Source: CAZJDM01 sp964544765 (GTDB lineage: Bacteria; Bdellovibrionota_B; Oligoflexia; CAYFLR01). From it: DNA of 34,382 bases. Positions 1 through 8,464 of this stretch are shown in pieces (within the stretch, counting starts at the first letter, position 1; every line of letters starts with the position of its first letter). The notes beneath the pieces were generated by a model. It did not search any database and had not been told where the DNA came from. It worked only from the letters and a program-made list of their open reading frames with translations. The position numbers and the translations under genes were made by a program. The stretch is taken from positions 1-34,382 of the forward strand of contig CAZJDM010000030.1 of NCBI GenBank assembly GCA_964544765.1. The letters are read 5' to 3'.

Positions 1-79
1 TGGAGGTAAGACAGTTAAATAATCTAGATTTACCAACATTGGGTCGTCCAACCAGTGCTATAGTGGGTATATTACTCAA
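1..79 (-). CDS. der: GTPase Der (EngA), N-terminal fragment
   Basis: The first 26 codons of the tandem-GTPase ribosome assembly factor Der are visible; the rest lies beyond position 1. The peptide reads about three residues into IPTIALVGRPNVGKS, the first Walker A (G1) motif of Der. The residue after GKS is Arg, where Thr, Ser or Ala is common. The start is a TTG at 79-77 that overlaps the era stop codon (TGA, 78-76), and a GGAG within the last era codons serves as its ribosome binding site. Der binds GTP in the cytoplasm and helps mature the 50S subunit. Its position directly after era suggests translational coupling in one operon with rnc and mtaB. Confidence 0.85.
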   Translation of the reverse strand, partial: MSNIPTIALVGRPNVGKSRLFNCLTS

Positions 80-987
80 AATAATTGCTCCATATGATTA
101 TATTCTTTGATTTTGTATTCCTTATTGAGCCAACTAGAGTCTTTGGCAACGGTTAGTTCTAAGTAAACTTTTTTACCTAAGAATTTTTCTATTTCCTCTC
201 TGGATTGTTCGCCAATCTTTTTAATAGTAGCTCCTTTTTTTCCTAAGAGTATGGGGCGATGAGAGTCTTGGTTAACAATAATACGGGCTTTAATAACTAC
301 TATGTCCCTTTTTTCTATAAGCTCATCAACGACAATAGCTATTTGGTAGGGGATTTCTTGATGGATATTGAATAAAACTTTTTCTCTAATAAATTCAGAA
401 ATAAAAAAATTGGTAGAGTGTACTGTCAGTTGATCTTTCGGGAAAATTTCGCTCGATGAAGGTAAAAGATTCTTTAAATTAGATAATAGAATATCTGTAT
501 TTTCATTATTTAAAGCTGAAACAGGAATTATTTGACTGTCTGGTGCTATAAGAGAAAGCTCCTTAAATAAAGGGAGCAGTTTGTTTTTATTAGAAACAAG
601 GTCTGTTTTATTTACTAATAATACAGTTGGTTTGGACATTGATTTTACAATCTTAAGAATAAATAAATCTTCATTTCTTAATCCTTTAGAGCCATCAATA
701 ATTGTGACTATAACGTCTACATTTTTAAGAGCTTCTTTTGTCTGTTGCATCATGGCACTGTTTAGTTTGGATTTATAGGTCTTTTGCAGCCATCCAGGTG
801 TGTCCATAAAGATATATTGAGTTTGGTTTTTATTCAATATGGCTAAAATTTGGTTACGAGTGGTTTGGGGTTTTGGAGTTGTAATAGCAAGTTTCTGGTC
901 AAGCAGTGTATTTAGTAGAGTTGACTTGCCAACATTCGGTTTGCCCAGAAAGACAATATAACCGGCTTTAGTTATGGTTTGGTTCAT
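76..987 (-). CDS. era: GTPase Era, 30S subunit maturation factor
   Basis: Era binds the 3' end of 16S rRNA and couples GTP hydrolysis to 30S maturation. The 303-residue protein has the expected length and all G motifs: G1 GKPNVGKS (15-22), the TTRN switch region (42-45), G3 DTPG (62-65), G4 NKTD (126-129) and G5 SAL (157-159). A C-terminal KH RNA-binding domain carries GKKGATIKKIG near residue 250. The ATG start lies one base after the rnc stop codon, with GGAG inside the end of rnc as ribosome binding site, so rnc and era are translationally linked. The rnc-era order is classical in many bacteria. Nothing is missing from the protein. Confidence 0.97.
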   Translation of the reverse strand: MNQTITKAGYIVFLGKPNVGKSTLLNTLLDQKLAITTPKPQTTRNQILAILNKNQTQYIFMDTPGWLQKTYKSKLNSAMMQQTKEALKNVDVIVTIIDGSKGLRNEDLFILKIVKSMSKPTVLLVNKTDLVSNKNKLLPLFKELSLIAPDSQIIPVSALNNENTDILLSNLKNLLPSSSEIFPKDQLTVHSTNFFISEFIREKVLFNIHQEIPYQIAIVVDELIEKRDIVVIKARIIVNQDSHRPILLGKKGATIKKIGEQSREEIEKFLGKKVYLELTVAKDSSWLNKEYKIKEYNHMEQLF

Positions 988-988
988 A

Positions 989-1804
989 TTATAGCTCCGT
1001 ATTAGAAAATTGATTTATGGTCAGGATTTTATTATATATGCTGTCGGGGGTGCTTAAATCCCTAATAACTTTCAAGGCATCTTTGGCGGCAATTTGAGCA
1101 GCTTCTTTTTTACTTTTTCCCTTGCCTTGACTTATAGATTTTCCTTTTAAGGAAATGTCGATAGTGAAGTTCTTATCATGATCCGGTCCAGACTGGCTTA
1201 TTAAGGTGTAGACGGGTGCCTCGTGCCATAATTGTTGGGCAATTTCTTGTAGATTGGTCTTGTAATCAATGGTTAAGAAATTTTTAGGGTTTTCTTTTAA
1301 TTGAGAATCATATAGTTGAGAAATGATTTTGGTACTCGTTTCAAAGCCAGATTCTAAATAAATGGCTCCTAGTAATGCTTCCAAAGAGTCAGCTAAAATC
1401 GAATTTTTGTTCCTACCTAGAGATAGTTCCTCTCCTTTTCCTAATACAACATATGACCCAAGATCAATTTTTCGTGCAATGGAAGCCAGAATTTTTTCAT
1501 TAACTAAGGCAGCTCTTATTTTCGATAATTCTCCTTCATTTAGTAAGTCATATTTTTTCATTAAAATAGTACTTATTGCCAGGTCTAAGACGGCATCACC
1601 AAGGAATTCAAGCCGTTCATAATTCTGATTGTGAATAGAGTCATTTTTGTAATGATTGGTTTTATTTTCGATAATTTTATGATCTTTTTGAAAGGTGGCT
1701 GATCTATGGGTTAGAGCTATTTTTAATAATTGTATATTTTTAAATTGATAATTAATCTGCTTCATTAAATTATTCAATTTTTTCTTGGCTATTTCTATTT
1801 TCAT
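989..1804 (-). CDS. rnc: Ribonuclease III
   Basis: This double-strand-specific endoribonuclease processes rRNA precursors and structured mRNAs. The catalytic domain has the signature ERLEFLGDAVL (63-73), with metal-binding Glu66 and Asp70, and the second acidic pair Asp139 and Glu142 in ADSLEALLGA. A double-stranded RNA-binding domain occupies about 180-250. Between HRS (33-35) and the signature is a polar, Asn/Lys/His-rich stretch about 17-20 residues longer than in E. coli RNase III. It makes the protein slightly long at 271 residues. The ATG start has GGGAG nine bases upstream. The gene sits between mtaB and era in a minus-strand operon. Confidence 0.96.
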   Translation of the reverse strand: MKIEIAKKKLNNLMKQINYQFKNIQLLKIALTHRSATFQKDHKIIENKTNHYKNDSIHNQNYERLEFLGDAVLDLAISTILMKKYDLLNEGELSKIRAALVNEKILASIARKIDLGSYVVLGKGEELSLGRNKNSILADSLEALLGAIYLESGFETSTKIISQLYDSQLKENPKNFLTIDYKTNLQEIAQQLWHEAPVYTLISQSGPDHDKNFTIDISLKGKSISQGKGKSKKEAAQIAAKDALKVIRDLSTPDSIYNKILTINQFSNTEL

Positions 1805-1825
1805 AAATTTATGCTCCCATGTATT

Positions 1826-3145
1826 TCAAGCTAGATAAGAAACTTGGGCTGTTTTATCATCATGTAATATTGATTTTGTGGAGTTATTATCTATGGCTTC
1901 TTTAATTTTTACTGGGACTAGTTGATTGGTTTGATTTTTCAAAGGAGAATAAAATACTGTAGAGATGTAATTGCTGGTAAGACCAGAACACTTACCGTCA
2001 ATATCTTGTTTTTCAACTAGGACCATTTCATTTAAATTTTTACATTGATCCAGAAAAGCGGATTGTTTAACGGTTCCTAATTTTCTGAGAGAAGCTGCTC
2101 TTTCTTTTATAAGACTCACTTCTAATTTTCCTGGCATTTTGGTTGATTTGGTACCAGGCCTTTCTGAATAAGGAAAGACATGGAGATAATCAATTGGTAG
2201 GTCAGCTATTAAGTTATAGCTCTGTTTAAAATTATTTTCTGTTTCGCTTGGAAATCCTGTCATGACGTCAGCTCCAATACAACAAAAGGAAACTTCTTTT
2301 TTGATTTTATTAATAGTTTTGGCATAATCTGCTGTTTTGTATTTTCTGTTCATTTTATTGAGTATTTGATCACTTCCACTTTGTAAAGGGATATGTAGGT
2401 GTTTGCAGAGCCAGGATTCATTTTTTAATAGGGAAATAATGGTTGAAGAAACTTGTCTTGACTCGATTGAGCTGATGCGAATGCGAGGCTTATTGTTCAT
2501 TAAGGATATTTTTTGTAATAAAGAATCAAGATTAGTACCATCATCTAGGTCCTTACCATAATATCCCAGATGAACTCCCCCCAAAACAATTTCTTTAAAT
2601 CCTAGAGAGTGAAGTCGTTTGATTTCATCTATAGCAAGATCCGCTTGGAGACTCTTAATAGTGGGTCTAGTATAAGGGATTATACAATAACTACAAAAAT
2701 CTTTGCATCCATCTTGTAGTTTTAGATAGATTCTGGTTTTACCACTTATATTATCGGCAAAAATTCTTTCTGGTGATGATTGGAAGGTTTCTTGGTCTGC
2801 TTCTTTTTTAATAATGGAAACTATATCTTGGGGATCGTTTTTACATGAAAAGTCCACGTATTCCAACATTTGCTGATTTTTTTTTAGTTGGGATGCATAG
2901 CAGCCGGTTAAAACGGTCTGGATATGAGGATTTGCCCTTTTGGCATGACGAAGGCGTTTTCTAGCTTCAGAATCAGCTTTAGCAGTGACAGTACAGCTGT
3001 TAAGAATATAATAACTGGCATTTTTTAGGTTACTAGTGATTAGAACACCTTGTTTTTTAAGAGCTTTTTCGAAGACTGCTGATTCGTACATGTTGATTTT
3101 ACAACCGTGAGTTTCGATATATACATGAGGTATTTTCTTAATCAA
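1826..3145 (-). CDS. mtaB: tRNA (t6A37) methylthiotransferase, MtaB type
   Basis: This radical SAM enzyme converts N6-threonylcarbamoyladenosine-37 of tRNA to its 2-methylthio form. The N-terminal UPF0004 domain has cysteines for the auxiliary cluster at Cys15 (ETHGCKINMYES), Cys51 (NSCTVT) and Cys82 (LTGCYA). The radical SAM CxxxCxxC is Cys147, Cys151 and Cys154. A TRAM-like C-terminal domain begins near 375. The GCKxNxxES signature fits MtaB better than MiaB or RimO, but the subgroup call rests on motif reading only. The start is a TTG with GGAG ten bases upstream. The gene is first in the minus-strand operon and lies 20 bases from rnc. Confidence 0.88.
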   Translation of the reverse strand: MIKKIPHVYIETHGCKINMYESAVFEKALKKQGVLITSNLKNASYYILNSCTVTAKADSEARKRLRHAKRANPHIQTVLTGCYASQLKKNQQMLEYVDFSCKNDPQDIVSIIKKEADQETFQSSPERIFADNISGKTRIYLKLQDGCKDFCSYCIIPYTRPTIKSLQADLAIDEIKRLHSLGFKEIVLGGVHLGYYGKDLDDGTNLDSLLQKISLMNNKPRIRISSIESRQVSSTIISLLKNESWLCKHLHIPLQSGSDQILNKMNRKYKTADYAKTINKIKKEVSFCCIGADVMTGFPSETENNFKQSYNLIADLPIDYLHVFPYSERPGTKSTKMPGKLEVSLIKERAASLRKLGTVKQSAFLDQCKNLNEMVLVEKQDIDGKCSGLTSNYISTVFYSPLKNQTNQLVPVKIKEAIDNNSTKSILHDDKTAQVSYLA

Positions 3146-3513
3146 TTTTAAATAACTCCAAAATTAATAATATAACGCGGTGTGCAAGTTTTATTTATAC
3201 ACCGCTGTTTAAGTGTTTAATTGTTAAACCGTTATATCAAACTAACGATTCAATTCGCGACGAGCAAATCCTGTACATCGCGCTTATTATTGATTTATTT
3301 GTGGAAATTTTTGAATAAAGTAAATTCTGTCAAACTTTCTTCAAAAGAATCCACAGGTCAGCCATGATATATATTATAGTGGTGTTTGTCAATCATGTTT
3401 ATAATGATAAAAATTTTAGTTTATTTATTAGTTATTTTGGCATAATATGCTATTTTGGATGGTGTAGTTATGATGTGTTTTAAATAAAAAGTAAATTTTG
3501 AGATAATTTTTGT
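3146..3513 (+). other. Divergent intergenic region between mtaB and the GGDEF gene
   Basis: These 368 bases separate two divergent genes and hold no convincing ORF. They contain a hairpin at 3177-3205, a G+C-rich patch at about 3252-3284 with short CGCGA/TCGCG arms, and TATTTTGG direct repeats (3433-3440 and 3451-3458) flanking the palindrome GCATAATATGC (3440-3450). A weak sigma-70-like TTGTCA is present near 3390. Promoters for both flanking genes are expected here, but I cannot fix them. No known riboswitch core is recognised. Confidence 0.5.
3177..3205 (-). other. Inverted repeat upstream of mtaB
   Basis: GCGGTGT (3177-3183) pairs with ACACCGC (3199-3205) around a 15-base AT-rich loop. 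The G+C-rich arms stand out in an AT-rich region 32-60 bases before the mtaB start. There is no T-tract on either side, so an intrinsic terminator is unlikely. It could be an operator or a structure in the mtaB leader RNA. Confidence 0.4.
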
Positions 3514-4869
3514 ATGACAGTGTTATTGGTTGAAAGTGATCAAGTTGAGTTAGAACTATTAAAAGAAGTAGCAGGGAAACGATCTTTAGAGTCACATACG
3601 GCAAAAACTCCATTAGATGCAGCAAAAAAGATCAGTAAAAATAACTATGATCTAATTATTTTTCCAGTTGATTATGCGGAAAACAGAACCTTTTGGCAGG
3701 GATTAAAACATACAAGGTTAAAAAGTCAAACTGTGGCCACTGCAAATCATACTGATGTGAGTAAAGCTATTAACCTTTTAGGTAAAGGTGTCTCTAGTTA
3801 TATTAGAAAGCCAATAAATATTCATGAATTAGAATTAACTATTTCCAGATCTCAAATAAGTAAAGATAGAGAGCCATCCTCAGTTAAAGGTCAGTTTCCC
3901 CTTCAAGAAATGATCCAGGATATTTCCAAGTATGCTGAGAGACCTCCATTTGCTTGGCGACTTCTTAAAGAAATATGTAAAGTTTTACTTTGTAGTAAGG
4001 GTTTTATCATTTTGTTTTACAAAGCAAAAACCGCATTAGGGAAGAATTTTGAGCTGGAGGCCTCGGGATTTGATACAACCCAAAAGCATTTAATAAAAGG
4101 AATTTTAAAAGACTCAACTACTCTTCTTTTTAAGCACCATTCGATTGTAGAAAATAATGTGAATGATAGCTCAGTAATACCAAAATTATATGAGAAACTC
4201 GGTTCATATCTTTATATGCCTATTTTATTTAGATCTCAACTTTCTTGCGCTTTCTTTTTATTTGGTTCTAAAGGTAAAGTAGATATAGGTGCTGGGTCAG
4301 AGAGATTATCGGAAATTCAACATCAAATAACCATTCTGTGGTCTACTTTTCAACAGGTTTATGAGGCTAGAAAACTTGCCTTTATAGATGAATTAACTGG
4401 TCTTTACAATTTGAGATATATGGATTTTGCCTTGGATCAAGAAATTAAAAGGGCGGAACGATATCAGTACCCTCTTTCAATATTATTCATAGATTTAGAT
4501 AATTTTAAGCAAGTAAATGATTCATATGGTCATTTAGTGGGGAGTCAGTTATTAATTGGTTTTTCACAAGTATTGAAGAGTTGTCTTAGAGATGTAGATA
4601 CAATTATGAGATATGGAGGCGATGAATTTGTATGTATTTTGCCCCAAACTGGCGAGAGTAATGCTTGTAAAGCCGCAAAACGTATCCGAGATGTATTGTG
4701 TAAACAGAGTTTTGAGATAGATCAACATATTATTAATCTTACAGTGTGTATAGGAGTATCTTCTTTTCCTAAACATGCCAAAAATAAGCAAGATATCATT
4801 ACCTATGCCGATTTAGCTATGTATAAAGGTAAAGACGTGAAAAATACCATTTCGATTGCCAGCCTATAA
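3514..4869 (+). CDS. Diguanylate cyclase with degenerate receiver and GAF-like region
   Basis: The protein probably makes cyclic di-GMP from two GTP. Residues 1-112 resemble a response-regulator receiver with conserved Thr76 and Lys99 (RKP), but the phosphoacceptor position is Pro51 (DLIIFP), with Asp53 two residues later. Phosphorylation in the usual way is therefore doubtful. Residues about 130-285 look like a GAF-type sensor segment. The C-terminal GGDEF domain has DELTGLYN (292-299) and an intact GGDEF active site (368-372). An RxxD inhibitory I-site (359-362) sits five residues before GGDEF, so product feedback is expected. No transmembrane segment is seen, so it is likely cytoplasmic. 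The ATG has only a weak ribosome binding site. Confidence 0.88.
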   Translation: MTVLLVESDQVELELLKEVAGKRSLESHTAKTPLDAAKKISKNNYDLIIFPVDYAENRTFWQGLKHTRLKSQTVATANHTDVSKAINLLGKGVSSYIRKPINIHELELTISRSQISKDREPSSVKGQFPLQEMIQDISKYAERPPFAWRLLKEICKVLLCSKGFIILFYKAKTALGKNFELEASGFDTTQKHLIKGILKDSTTLLFKHHSIVENNVNDSSVIPKLYEKLGSYLYMPILFRSQLSCAFFLFGSKGKVDIGAGSERLSEIQHQITILWSTFQQVYEARKLAFIDELTGLYNLRYMDFALDQEIKRAERYQYPLSILFIDLDNFKQVNDSYGHLVGSQLLIGFSQVLKSCLRDVDTIMRYGGDEFVCILPQTGESNACKAAKRIRDVLCKQSFEIDQHIINLTVCIGVSSFPKHAKNKQDIITYADLAMYKGKDVKNTISIASL

Positions 4870-4907
4870 TCCGTTAACCAAAAATTAAATTGATATTATC
4901 AGAGAAA

Positions 4908-6461
4908 TCAATCGGGTTTTATTTTAATTATCTGCCCTATTCGAATGTGACTAGGTGATTTTATTCTGTTCCAAGCTAGTAGAGATTTTATTTTTACTTT
5001 GTGCATAATAGCAATATCCCAAAGTGTATCTCCTCTTCTCACTTTATAATATTTACCTTTGGTCAGTCTTTGTTTTCTTCTGCTTCTTTTTGAAAATCTT
5101 CTTCTTTTCTTATTTTTTACTTTATATTTACTTAGATAATTAACTGGTATTTTAACTCTTTTTCCTATTCGTAGTCGACGAGGATTTAAATTAGGATTAG
5201 TTAATCGTATTTTCTTTATACTCGTGCCATATTTTCGAGCCAATGAAGCGAGTGTCTCGCCTCTTCTAATTCTATGAGTGACTACATCAGATATTTTAAT
5301 GTTACTGAGTGTATTAAGGGATTGAATAGTATCTAAAAGAGCTGTTTTAGGTACAACCAATGGGTAATGTTTTTGTTGGGGAGGGGTTATTTGAGTTCTT
5401 AATTCAGGATTTAGGTTTCTTAATAATTTGTAAGATATATTAATTTTCTTTGATAACTCAAGAATAGAAATGGTTTTAGGTAGATCTAAGGTTATTGTTT
5501 CTGAAGGATGTAGATTATTATTTGGGGAATTAGATTGAGGAATAAAAACCCCAAATTTTTCAGGAGATTTGGCAATAATAAGGGCAGCTAAGTATTTGGG
5601 AACGAAATTTTTTGTTTCATTTTTTAAATAGTTATATTTAGTTAAATGCCAAAAGTCTTTCCTTTCATAACGCTTAATAGCGGTATTAATCTTGCCTTCT
5701 CCTGCATTATATGCGGCAATTGACAGATACCAATTATTATATAATTTGTATAAATCTCTGAGGTATTTGGCGGCGGCGTGAGTAGCTTTAACTAAATTTC
5801 TTCTTTCATCGACCCAAGGAGTAATTGATAAACCATATTTTCTACCTGTTCCCGTCATGAATTGCCATGCACCACTTGCTTTCATAAAAGAGTAGGCTTT
5901 GTTATTAAAACCACTTTCGATCATTGATAGATAGACCAAATCTAAGGGAAGGTTATGAGAAGAGAGTATTTGCTGGATGGTTGGAATAAAAAGAGGTCCT
6001 TTTTGTAACCATTTAGTAATTATTTTTCGACCCCTAGTTTGAAAATATTTTATCCAGTTAAGTACTGGTTTGTTTAAAATGATAGGCATATCTGATTCAG
6101 GAATGATGGTACTTAGGTATGCCAATCTAAAATCGTTATATGTATTTTTATTTTTTTCTAAATAATGGGTATAAATATTACCATCACATGAGAATAGATG
6201 TAGTGGTATGGAACTGTATGTTTGGTCCAATGTTTTGGGGGACATTTTATTTTCTGGAGGAGGTGATACATCTTTTTCGGAGAGTTTAGGCAATTTTGTA
6301 TTAGAATTAGTATGGTTGATAGGAGCGTTCTTCTCCTTTAGTGTATTTTGTGTTGTAGAAGTAGTAATTGAAGGTGTTTGATAAGGGAGGGGATGGTTTT
6401 CAACAGAAGAACAGTTAATGAGGTAAAGTAAAAATAATAAAACAGCAACATTTTTTATCAT
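4908..6461 (-). CDS. mltD: MltD-like membrane-bound lytic murein transglycosylase with LysM domains
   Basis: This enzyme cleaves the MurNAc-GlcNAc bond of peptidoglycan from the periplasmic face of a membrane. A signal peptide ends in the lipobox LINC (Cys17), so it is a lipoprotein. The transglycosylase domain (about 150-300) has the catalytic Glu182 in MIESGF, then GAWQFM (197-202) and AAYNAGEG (249-256). Two clear LysM domains (about 396-440 and 471-515) bind glycan, and a degenerate LysM-like segment lies at 322-371. A very basic linker (445-470) joins the two good LysM domains. Residues 18-95 are a low-complexity Ser/Thr/Pro/Asn linker. The length of 517 fits MltD. The ATG has GGA about six bases upstream. 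Confidence 0.92.
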   Translation of the reverse strand: MIKNVAVLLFLLYLINCSSVENHPLPYQTPSITTSTTQNTLKEKNAPINHTNSNTKLPKLSEKDVSPPPENKMSPKTLDQTYSSIPLHLFSCDGNIYTHYLEKNKNTYNDFRLAYLSTIIPESDMPIILNKPVLNWIKYFQTRGRKIITKWLQKGPLFIPTIQQILSSHNLPLDLVYLSMIESGFNNKAYSFMKASGAWQFMTGTGRKYGLSITPWVDERRNLVKATHAAAKYLRDLYKLYNNWYLSIAAYNAGEGKINTAIKRYERKDFWHLTKYNYLKNETKNFVPKYLAALIIAKSPEKFGVFIPQSNSPNNNLHPSETITLDLPKTISILELSKKINISYKLLRNLNPELRTQITPPQQKHYPLVVPKTALLDTIQSLNTLSNIKISDVVTHRIRRGETLASLARKYGTSIKKIRLTNPNLNPRRLRIGKRVKIPVNYLSKYKVKNKKRRRFSKRSRRKQRLTKGKYYKVRRGDTLWDIAIMHKVKIKSLLAWNRIKSPSHIRIGQIIKIKPD

Positions 6462-6540
6462 AATAATTCCAAATTTTTCTCATGCTACTATAACTTAATG
6501 AGGAGTAAAAGTACAAAGTAAAATCAAAAAGTATTATTTA

Positions 6541-7533
6541 TCATTGTATTGAAAAGTAGCTTAACTTGTACACAAAAGTGCCGGTAATAGTAATTTTTTC
6601 TTTATCCAGAGAGTCAGGAATAGGATTGAATGGAGAACATAGTTTAATAGTATTCACCGCTTCATTATCCAGTACAGGGTATCCTGAAGAAGATAGGATA
6701 TTAACGCTCAGGATACTACCATCTTTGGCGATGGTAAATTCTAATGTGGTTTCTCCTTCAATACCTCTTCTGACAGCCGAAGAAGGGTATCTCCAGATTA
6801 GTTGAATACTTTGCTTTATCGATGAAAAATAAGAGACGTATTTAAAATCTCTGGTATTAAGAGAAATTCGGTCTCCTTCTTCGACATCTTCTGAAATATA
6901 TTCGCTACTTGGATTATTGTTAGGAATTAGCAATGATTCATTAGTAGGAAAAAGATCTTGCATGGTTAGATTTTTTACAGAATCATTTTCTGGTTCATTG
7001 ATAGAAAGATCTCCTTGTTTGAATAACTTGGTGTGTTTTTTGGATAAGGATTTTTTCTTATCCAGTTTTTCTAATTGAGGGAGGGGCGATGGAAGTCTCT
7101 TTTTGGTACTTTTTAGGAGTAAGGCCTGATTATTAGTAGGTAAAGCGGTCGAAATGGGTCTGGTGATTTTGGTCTCTTTATCTGTTTTATGATTTTGTTT
7201 TCCCAAATAATTAAAGATATCAGGGGGTTCAGTTTGTTCCATGGGCGTTTCGATAATAAATTTTTTTTGTAGATTTTTTTTCTTGGTCGTAATAGGCTTA
7301 GCTTTCGGTTTATGAACCGTGATTTTAATAGGTTTTGATTTGATGAATTTTCGTGAGTGAAATTCTTTTGAAAAAATGTTACCGGCCAAGTATATTACCA
7401 AATGAATGATAATAGACAAAGCTAAGTAAAAGAAAATGTTTTTTTGTAAATAATTAAATATTTTAGTCACAACATTGGCTCGGCAATTTAACTGATTAAG
7501 TTGAGTTAAGTTTGAAAAAATAGTTTTATTCAT
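6541..7533 (-). CDS. TonB-family energy transducer
   Basis: This is a periplasm-spanning protein that would pass proton-motive energy from the inner membrane to outer membrane receptors. A single membrane anchor lies at about 33-53, followed by a long Lys/Pro/Thr-rich linker. A C-terminal TonB domain lies at about 240-330, with the features GETTLEFTIAKDGS, SGYPVLDNEA and a terminal aromatic beta strand. No exbB or exbD is adjacent. The start is uncertain. The ATG at 7533 has no ribosome binding site and leaves only 21 bases to the divergent bamD. A GTG at 7470 (residue 22) still precedes the anchor and would leave room for promoters. Confidence 0.87.
   Translation of the reverse strand: MNKTIFSNLTQLNQLNCRANVVTKIFNYLQKNIFFYLALSIIIHLVIYLAGNIFSKEFHSRKFIKSKPIKITVHKPKAKPITTKKKNLQKKFIIETPMEQTEPPDIFNYLGKQNHKTDKETKITRPISTALPTNNQALLLKSTKKRLPSPLPQLEKLDKKKSLSKKHTKLFKQGDLSINEPENDSVKNLTMQDLFPTNESLLIPNNNPSSEYISEDVEEGDRISLNTRDFKYVSYFSSIKQSIQLIWRYPSSAVRRGIEGETTLEFTIAKDGSILSVNILSSSGYPVLDNEAVNTIKLCSPFNPIPDSLDKEKITITGTFVYKLSYFSIQ
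7501..7529 (+). promoter_or_regulatory. Possible sigma-70 promoter for bamD
   Basis: TTGAGT (7501-7506) and TTTTAT (7524-7529) are 17 bases apart, 26 bases before the bamD ATG. The match is modest. It lies inside the annotated 5' end of divergent tonB, which fits if tonB starts at the downstream GTG. Confidence 0.3.
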
Positions 7534-7554
7534 AAGTTAGGTATAGGGGATAAT

Positions 7555-8376
7555 ATGAAATATTTTAGCTATATATTTATTTTGATTGTATCAATTTTCT
7601 TCTTTAGCTGTAAACCTAGAGAAGTCAATATGGATGAGCCAAGAGTCGCTTTTCAGCAAATAAAGGATTGGTATTATAAGGAAAAGTCTTATGAAGAAGC
7701 TATTATGAAGTTTAATGAGTTTAAAAGCAGGTATCCTTATCATAAGGATTCGGTTCAGGCGGAATTATTAATAGCAGAAAGTTATTATGCTCAAGAAAAA
7801 TGGCCCGAGGCTTCGGTATCTTATGAGGAATTTATCAAAATGCATCCTAGGAGTGATAAAATTCCTTATATTTTATATCGGAACGCTTTATGTTATTACC
7901 ATCAAAGAAATACTGCAAATAATAGAGATCAGGCTGCTACTAAAGAGTCAATTCGTGAGTTTAAACGGTATTTAAAACAATTTCCCAAAGGAAAATATGC
8001 TAAAGAAGTTTCACAAAATATCGAACAATCGAACCAATTATTAGCTGAACATGAACATTTTATAGCTGATTTTTATCTAAGAAAAGAATTATATCATTCA
8101 GCTTTATATCGGATTTCTCTGATTTTGAAGAAATATCCGGAGAAAAATTTTTTACATGAGAAAGCTCTTTATAATGCAGCAGAATGTTATTTAAACTTAG
8201 CTTCTCAGAAGAAAGTAGATCAGGATAATGATAAAAATATATATATAGCAACATACTCGATTGAAGACCTCAGAAGTAAAGGACTGGAAATGGTGAATAG
8301 ATATAAAAATACGTATCCATCAGGCAATTTTTCTAGTAAGGTTCAACAATTACTTAATAATTTTAATAACATTTAA
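7555..8376 (+). CDS. bamD: Outer membrane assembly lipoprotein BamD (YfiO family)
   Basis: BamD is the essential lipoprotein partner of BamA in the machine that inserts beta-barrel proteins into the outer membrane. The signal peptide ends in a lipobox-like FFSC (Cys19). The rest is a chain of tetratricopeptide-like helices, including SYEEAIMKFNEFKSRYP, a typical first YfiO repeat, then WPEASVSYEEFIKMHP and ESIREFKRYLKQFPKG. At 273 residues the length is normal. AGGGG lies about six bases before the ATG. It is divergent from tonB by 21 bases. Family membership is clear. The exact BamD assignment over another TPR lipoprotein rests on the YfiO repeat pattern. Confidence 0.9.
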   Translation: MKYFSYIFILIVSIFFFSCKPREVNMDEPRVAFQQIKDWYYKEKSYEEAIMKFNEFKSRYPYHKDSVQAELLIAESYYAQEKWPEASVSYEEFIKMHPRSDKIPYILYRNALCYYHQRNTANNRDQAATKESIREFKRYLKQFPKGKYAKEVSQNIEQSNQLLAEHEHFIADFYLRKELYHSALYRISLILKKYPEKNFLHEKALYNAAECYLNLASQKKVDQDNDKNIYIATYSIEDLRSKGLEMVNRYKNTYPSGNFSSKVQQLLNNFNNI

Positions 8377-8405
8377 TTGAAATTTGTTTTTTCGTGATTT
8401 ATAAT
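8377..8405 (+). promoter_or_regulatory. Sigma-70-type promoter for the CheY-like gene
   Basis: TTGAAA (8377-8382) and a perfect TATAAT (8400-8405) are separated by exactly 17 bases. The -35 begins at the base after the bamD stop codon. Transcription would start near 8412, giving a leader of about 50 bases before the CheY-like ATG. The regulator therefore probably has its own strong promoter. Confidence 0.6.
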
Positions 8406-8464
8406 TAATTTTGAATTGCCTTTATAAAATAATATAGCTTTCTAGTAAATTGGGAACAAGGCTT

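Noticed and set aside
581..778. Open frames on the strand opposite era, rnc, tonB and others
   Set aside because: They lie antisense to well-recognised genes, lack ribosome binding sites and have no recognisable protein features.
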